Assembly (NCBI GenBank): GCA_018828125.1
Contig: JAHJWB010000008.1
Span: forward strand, 1 to 64,000
DNA from: Gammaproteobacteria bacterium
GTDB lineage: Bacteria; Pseudomonadota; Gammaproteobacteria; Burkholderiales; Burkholderiaceae_C
Reading direction: 5' to 3'
DNA length: 64,000 nt
This document shows, one piece after another, positions 57,591 through 64,000 of this stretch (position 1 is the first letter of the stretch; each line of letters starts with the position of its first letter). Position numbers and translations under genes: made by a program. Under the pieces are notes generated by a model. The model was not told the DNA's origin. It saw only the letters and a program-made list of their open reading frames with translations, and did no database searches.

Positions 57591-58661
57591 TCAGCGGCGA
57601 GAACGAGCGGGTTTGGGCGCCGGGGCAGCGTGAGTGCCGGACATCGCGGGTGTCGTGGGCATTGCCTGTGCCAGCGCCATGTCAAGGTAGGCGCGAACGG
57701 GTGCACTCAAGGGAGAGCCAGCCTGCAACAAGGGCTCGCTGGCCGATGCCATGAGCAGTTTTTGTCGCAGTGCGGTGTTGTGGCAGGTCAGTGTGTCGAA
57801 CAACGTGTTCCAGCGCAGGGCGGCGGCCACCGCGTCGGGGTGGTGCGGGGGGATGTCGCAGGCCAGGAGCTGCTGTACATCAGCCTCTACCGCAGCCCAG
57901 TCGGTATGGGGCACATGGCCCAGCATGCGCAGGTCGTCACGGGTCAGGTATTTTTCGAGCAGCGCCATGCGCTGCTTGATGGCGGTTTCGATGTACTCGA
58001 TCATTTCGCCCGGAGGTGCGTGGTTGCGCCCCTGGGTGCTGGGCTCGGTACGGAACATATGGCCCCAGCGCTCCAGCAGGTCCATGTCGCCCTTCATCCA
58101 GTGCAGCATGAGCGCCATCCACCGGTAGGCCAATGCTTGCACCTCGGGTGTGTCGGGCGCCAACTGACGGTCCATGGCCCCGCGCACCAGGTCCTTGACG
58201 ATCAGCCAATCGGCCTCGATCAGGTGCCAGCTTTGAAAGATGTTCTTGAGTTCGGCGGAACTGAAATACTTGCCATAAGTCGTCATCAGCGCCAGGGCTT
58301 CCAGCCAATTGCCCATGTCTGGCTCAGCGCCTGCCATCAGCCCATCGCGCAGCATGGTCAGGCGTCCGCGCAGTTCCGTGGCCTGCATGATCTGCTGGTC
58401 CAGCGATCGGATTTGCTGCGCGATGATGCGCTCAGGTGCCAGACCGGTGCCCGCCAGAAGTGCGTCAATGTCGGCGAGCGCAAGGCCCATCTGGCGCATG
58501 GTCTGAATGCCGTGCAGCCGCTGGACATCGGCCTGGCTATACAGACGGTAGCCCGCCTCGGAGCGGCCCGAAGGCTTGAGCAGGCCGATCTCGTCGTAAT
58601 GGTGCAGCGTGCGCACCGTAAGGGCGGTGCGCCGCGCCAGATCTCCGACCTTGAGCAGCAT
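57591..58661 (-). CDS. MerR-family activator, probably of the MFS exporter
   Basis: The 356-aa protein has an N-terminal MerR winged helix (MLLKVGDLARRTALTVRTLH then YDEIGLLKPSGR), a coiled coil around 75-115 and a large C-terminal region (about 120-320) resembling the TipAS drug-binding type, all-helical. It is longer than classical MerR. The adjacent downstream MFS gene with a MerR-type promoter indicates drug-inducible efflux control. Confidence 0.85.
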   Translation of the reverse strand: MLLKVGDLARRTALTVRTLHHYDEIGLLKPSGRSEAGYRLYSQADVQRLHGIQTMRQMGLALADIDALLAGTGLAPERIIAQQIRSLDQQIMQATELRGRLTMLRDGLMAGAEPDMGNWLEALALMTTYGKYFSSAELKNIFQSWHLIEADWLIVKDLVRGAMDRQLAPDTPEVQALAYRWMALMLHWMKGDMDLLERWGHMFRTEPSTQGRNHAPPGEMIEYIETAIKQRMALLEKYLTRDDLRMLGHVPHTDWAAVEADVQQLLACDIPPHHPDAVAAALRWNTLFDTLTCHNTALRQKLLMASASEPLLQAGSPLSAPVRAYLDMALAQAMPTTPAMSGTHAAPAPKPARSRR

Positions 58662-58681
58662 GATGGCGGGCGTTGGGCTGG

Positions 58682-59095
58682 TTAGCGACCTACCGAGATC
58701 AACTCAATCTCAAAATTCAGCGTGGCGTTGGGCGGAATCACGCCGCCCGCGCCGGCTGCGCCGTAGGCGATCGCGGGTGGGCAGGTCAGCTTGGCCTTGC
58801 CGCCCGGCTTCATGCGCTGCACGCCTTCGGTCCAGCAAGGAATCACGCGGTTGAGCGGGAACGAGGTGGGTTCGCCACGCTTGTAGGAGCTGTCGAATTC
58901 CTTGCCGTCCAGGAACATGCCTTTGTAGTGCACCTTGACCGTGTCGGTCGCCTTGGGCGAATCGCCGGTGCCGTCCTTGAGCGATTCGTACACCAGGCCA
59001 CTGGCGGTCGTGACGGGGCTCGCCGCTTGGGCGTGTAGGGAGGCAAAAGGGGCTGCCAGCAGGCTAGCCAGCACAAGAGTGAAGGGAATGCGCAC
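58682..59095 (-). CDS. FKBP-type peptidyl-prolyl cis-trans isomerase, exported
   Basis: The 137-aa protein begins with a signal peptide (1-24, LHAQA). The FKBP domain follows with DTVKVHYKGMFLDGKEFDSS, RVIPCWTEGVQRMKPGGKAK and AGAGGVIPPNATLNFEIELI, the FK506-binding aromatic pocket. A single-domain periplasmic folding catalyst. It lies between merR and the divergent soxC. Confidence 0.93.
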   Translation of the reverse strand: MRIPFTLVLASLLAAPFASLHAQAASPVTTASGLVYESLKDGTGDSPKATDTVKVHYKGMFLDGKEFDSSYKRGEPTSFPLNRVIPCWTEGVQRMKPGGKAKLTCPPAIAYGAAGAGGVIPPNATLNFEIELISVGR

Positions 59096-59294
59096 GGGGT
59101 GTCCTTGAAGAAGAAATAGTGTGACTCGACTGGCTCGCGGCAGAGGGGGCTGTGCTGCGGCGCGCTAGTTTAAGGGGGTTGTTGCCCCAACCCGCCGGGG
59201 ACGCGTTAACAAGCGTTAATGCGCTGAAGTGTGCTTGCCGCAACACTGCCGCTGCGGCCAATCGGCGCCGCGTGCACACCTGCGGAGAAAACGG

Positions 59295-60536
59295 ATGCAT
59301 CCACACCACGGTCCCAGCCAATGGCCCCGAAGAACATTTTTGAGCGCCTTGGCTGCGGCAAGCGCGAGTGCCGTTGCAACGCAAGGATCGACGTCGCTGG
59401 CAGCCCGCCTGCCCGAAGCCATGGCGCGCCCGGGCGGTGCGGACCTGCCTTATGGCCTGCCGGCGCTGCCAGAGCGGCACTTGGAGCGCACGGTGTCGAT
59501 GACCGCCGGCTTTCCCGTCTGGAGGACTCCGCTGCAGCACCAGCGCGGCATCATCACGCCCAGTGGTCTGCACTTTGCCCTGCACCACAACGGTGTGCCT
59601 GACATTGCGCCGGAGCGCCATACGCTGAATGTGCATGGATTGGTGCACAAACCGCTGCGTTTTGATCTGGACCGGCTGTTGCGCTACCCCATGGTCAGCC
59701 GCGTGCATTTTCTGGAATGCGCGGGCGACTCTGCGGCCAATGCGCTGTCGCCCACGGCGCTGGACCAGACACTGGGTGAGATAGCGGGCGAGGTGTCGTG
59801 TTCGGAGTGGACGGGCGTGCCGCTGGCCTATCTGCTGGATGAGGCAGGGCTCAAGGACCGCGCCCAATGGGTGGTGGCCGAAGGCGCCGATGGCGGTTCA
59901 CACAGCCGCAGTTTGCCGCTGAAGGCCTTGCTGGAGCATGGTATGGTGGCGCTGTACCAGAACGGCGAGCGGCTGCGGCCGTCGCAGGGCTACCCCATGC
60001 GCCTGTTCATGCCCGGCTGGGAGGGCAACGTCAATGTGAAATGGCTACACCGGCTGGAGGTGACCGACACCCCTGCGTACACCAAGGACGAGTCGGGCCT
60101 GTACACGCAGGTGCTGGCCGATGGGCGCATCGAGCGCTTTGCCTTTCACATGGAGGTGAAATCGGTGATCACGCACCCCTCGGGGCAGCAACGTTTGCCG
60201 GATCCCCACGGGTTCTATGAAATCTCCGGGCTGGCCTGGTCGGGCCGTGGGCGCATTGCGCGCGTGGATGTATCGGTGGACGGCGGTCTCACGTGGGCTC
60301 CGGCACAGTTGCACGGGCCCGTGCTGGACCGGGCCTTCACGCGCTTCACGCTGCCATGGAATTGGAACGGCCGCAAAGCCGACCTGATGAGCCGCGCCAC
60401 CGACGAACACGGCCGCGCGCAGCCGCTGCGCAGCGAGTGGAAGCGCCGCTACGCCATGCATTCGTTCAACCATTACAACGCGGTGCAGGCCTGGCGCGTG
60501 CAGGCAGACGGCCGCGTGGAGAACGTTTATGCGTGA
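59295..60536 (+). CDS. soxC: Sulfite dehydrogenase molybdopterin subunit, SoxC-like
   Basis: The 413-aa protein has a Tat signal (RRTFLSALAAASASA) and a sulfite-oxidase-type Mo domain with the ligand Cys in HFLECAGDSAANAL, GWEGNVNVKWLHRLEVTD, and a C-terminal Ig-like dimer domain (VDVSVDGGLTWAPAQLHGPV). With the c-type cytochrome encoded next (8-bp overlap), it should oxidise sulfite or, as SoxCD, sulfane sulfur in the periplasm. No soxXAYZB genes are in the window, so direct sulfite oxidation is the more likely role. GGAG precedes the ATG at 59295. Direct repeats GCGTTAA-CAA-GCGTTAA lie at 59203-59219 upstream. Confidence 0.88.
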   Translation: MHPHHGPSQWPRRTFLSALAAASASAVATQGSTSLAARLPEAMARPGGADLPYGLPALPERHLERTVSMTAGFPVWRTPLQHQRGIITPSGLHFALHHNGVPDIAPERHTLNVHGLVHKPLRFDLDRLLRYPMVSRVHFLECAGDSAANALSPTALDQTLGEIAGEVSCSEWTGVPLAYLLDEAGLKDRAQWVVAEGADGGSHSRSLPLKALLEHGMVALYQNGERLRPSQGYPMRLFMPGWEGNVNVKWLHRLEVTDTPAYTKDESGLYTQVLADGRIERFAFHMEVKSVITHPSGQQRLPDPHGFYEISGLAWSGRGRIARVDVSVDGGLTWAPAQLHGPVLDRAFTRFTLPWNWNGRKADLMSRATDEHGRAQPLRSEWKRRYAMHSFNHYNAVQAWRVQADGRVENVYA

Positions 60537-61158
60537 AGACATGTGTTGCCCTGTGCTGCTGGCCGCGCGCGCCACCGTGCAGTTGGGTGTCGTCGTGTTG
60601 ATGGCAGCGGTGCTGCTGGCCGTCGGTGGTGCCAGCGAGGCGCAAACTCCCCCAAGCTCCATGGTCATTGGCCTGGGGCAGCCGTTGTCAACCGCCGACA
60701 TTGAGCGCTATGCCATCACCGTCTTCCCCGACGGCAGCAACCTGCCACCCGGCCGGGGCAGTGTGGAGCAGGGTGCGCGGCTGTATGCCATGCACTGCGC
60801 GTCGTGCCATGGCGCGCAAGGCATCGAAGGGCCCGCCGCGCGGCTGGTGGGCACGGATGGTTTCATTGGCTGGAGCGACCCGCTGCGTCCCTTGCGCGTG
60901 CGCAAATACCCGCTGCAGGTTCTGTCAGTGGGCGCGATGTGGCCCTATGCCACCACGCTGTTCGACTACGTGCGCCGGGGCATGCCCCTGCATGCCCCCA
61001 AGAGCCTCACCGACGACGAGGTGTATGCCGTAACGGCGCATTTGCTGCATCTGAACGGGCTGGTGCCCAGCCACGCTGTGATGGACCGCAAAAGTCTGCC
61101 CTTGGTGGTGATGCCAGGGCGCGCGCGCACGGTCAGCGCGTGGCCGCTGGAGCCATGA
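60529..61158 (+). CDS. soxD: Periplasmic cytochrome c, SoxD-like
   Basis: The 209-aa protein has a leader with a hydrophobic helix (about residues 18-36, ending AQT), one haem site CASCH (about 89-93) in RLYAMHCASCHGAQGIEG, and an axial Met probably in LVVMPGR near the end. It resembles the haem partner of SoxC. The start codon lies inside the last codons of soxC, so synthesis is coupled. It should accept electrons from the Mo subunit and pass them to the respiratory chain. Confidence 0.88.
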   Translation: MREDMCCPVLLAARATVQLGVVVLMAAVLLAVGGASEAQTPPSSMVIGLGQPLSTADIERYAITVFPDGSNLPPGRGSVEQGARLYAMHCASCHGAQGIEGPAARLVGTDGFIGWSDPLRPLRVRKYPLQVLSVGAMWPYATTLFDYVRRGMPLHAPKSLTDDEVYAVTAHLLHLNGLVPSHAVMDRKSLPLVVMPGRARTVSAWPLEP

Positions 61159-61164
61159 GGCAGT

Positions 61165-61776
61165 TCAACGAACGTTTGCTGTTTCGATCATGCCAAGCCG
61201 TGAGCGGATGCGCGAGAGCGATACCGGCGAGATGCCCAGATAGCTGGCCACATGGTGCTGCGGCAGATGCGGAGCCAGGTCGCCATGCGTGGCCAGAAAG
61301 GTCTGGTAGCGCACCTCGGGCGGGTGGCTGAGCAACTCGGCCTCTCGTTGGGCGTGCTGCTGAAAGACATAGCCCAGGGCTTCTTGCAGCGGTGCGCCAA
61401 TGTGGGGAAAGGTGCGCAGCCAATGCTCAAGCGTGGCATAAGGCAGCTCTACGGCCTGCACCGGCAAAAGGGCCTCGATCGCGTAGGGGCTGAGCAAGGC
61501 CTGCGGTGGCAGACTGCCCGCCACCCAGTTGCCGGTGCCGTGGAATGAACGGTTGCGCTCTGTGCCCTGGTCGTTAAGGTAGAACAGACGCACCAGACCG
61601 CTGCGCACCTGCCAGCAGCGCGTGCTGCTCTCGCCCGCCTGCTGCAGCAAGGTGCCTGCGTCGAACTGGTGCACAGGCAGCGCCTGCCACAGAGAGGCCA
61701 GAGCGGGTTCAGACTGAACCAGCGCTTCCAGCGCGGGGGGCTGGCAGACGGTACAAACGCTGGTGGAGACGTTCAC
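61165..61776 (-). CDS. Crp/Fnr-family transcriptional regulator
   Basis: The 203-aa protein has a cyclic-nucleotide-binding-like beta-roll (about residues 20-115; HQFDAGTLLQQAGESSTRCW) and a C-terminal winged helix (LPQHHVASYLGISPVSLSRI). It has two cysteines near the N terminus (CTVC) but not the Fnr four-Cys set, so the signal is not clear. It lies convergent with soxCD and 6 bp after gcvP on the minus strand, in an apparent operon with it. Confidence 0.85.
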   Translation of the reverse strand: MNVSTSVCTVCQPPALEALVQSEPALASLWQALPVHQFDAGTLLQQAGESSTRCWQVRSGLVRLFYLNDQGTERNRSFHGTGNWVAGSLPPQALLSPYAIEALLPVQAVELPYATLEHWLRTFPHIGAPLQEALGYVFQQHAQREAELLSHPPEVRYQTFLATHGDLAPHLPQHHVASYLGISPVSLSRIRSRLGMIETANVR

Positions 61777-61782
61777 CGTGCT

Positions 61783-64000
<2,218 letters not shown>

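Overview
The window is GC-rich, gene-dense chromosomal DNA that most resembles a member of the Comamonadaceae (Acidovorax-like, Betaproteobacteria). The support is protein character (BktB thiolase, Bug-type solute receptors, a sulfate ABC operon with Sbp, TrhO, ArgA of the kinase-fold plus GNAT type) and two families of short dispersed repeats that I associate with that family. No rRNA, tRNA, CRISPR array or intact insertion sequence was found. One 5'-truncated integrase fragment at the left edge suggests an old island scar.

Layout. 1-1.1 kb: integrase remnant and an XRE-cupin regulator. 1.2-4.2 kb: arsenic resistance on the minus strand (arsR-arsC-acr3, with a second BASS-type transporter gene upstream of arsR and a perfect inverted-repeat operator in front of arsR). 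4.5-12.1 kb: an HD-like/DUF6817-type protein, orphan MetQ, a membrane GGDEF-EAL protein with a degenerate GGDEF, the divergent azoR/LysR pair, and an HDOD protein. 12.2-14.8 kb: a three-gene ECF sigma operon ending in a membrane ankyrin protein. 15-21.3 kb: ATPase, serine hydrolase, the sulfate uptake operon sbp-cysT-cysW-cysA, and dsbB. 21.4-25.2 kb: GST-trhO and a GAF-HD-GYP protein. 25.6-28.8 kb: the LysR/class A beta-lactamase pair and argA. 28.9-35.8 kb: a small basic protein plus a soluble AAA+/M41 metalloprotease fusion, divergent from hrpA. 36-46 kb: membrane protein, NAD(P)-binding protein/AraC pair, acyl-CoA ligase, PilZ, a large SBP-PAS-GGDEF-EAL receptor, a His/Arg-rich exported protein, a 2OG-Fe dioxygenase, and a universal stress protein behind a perfect FNR-type box. 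46-55 kb: msrA, a Bug receptor, bktB, an SDR, a MarR/EamA divergent pair with two operators, RluA-type synthase and a hybrid histidine kinase. 55-64 kb: nitroreductase, MerR/MFS pair with a 19-bp-spacer promoter, FKBP, a SoxC/SoxD-like sulfite dehydrogenase pair, a Crp/Fnr regulator and the 3' part of gcvP.

Themes. Cyclic-di-GMP signalling is over-represented (two GGDEF-EAL proteins, HD-GYP, PilZ, plus HDOD). Sulfur metabolism is another: metQ, the serine hydrolase gene and sbp share an 18-bp upstream motif that may be a common sulfur-limitation promoter element, and soxCD adds sulfite oxidation. Many regulators sit divergent to the gene they probably control (azoR, bla, eamA) or next to it (ars, MFS).

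The most novel items are the cytosolic ClpB-D2-like AAA+ motor fused to an FtsH-type M41 peptidase, encoded directly behind an 81-aa basic protein, and a palindromic repeat family that lies not only between genes but also, in frame, inside hrpA and probably inside gcvP and dsbB. Gene calls rest on reading motifs and remembered families; no database search was run.
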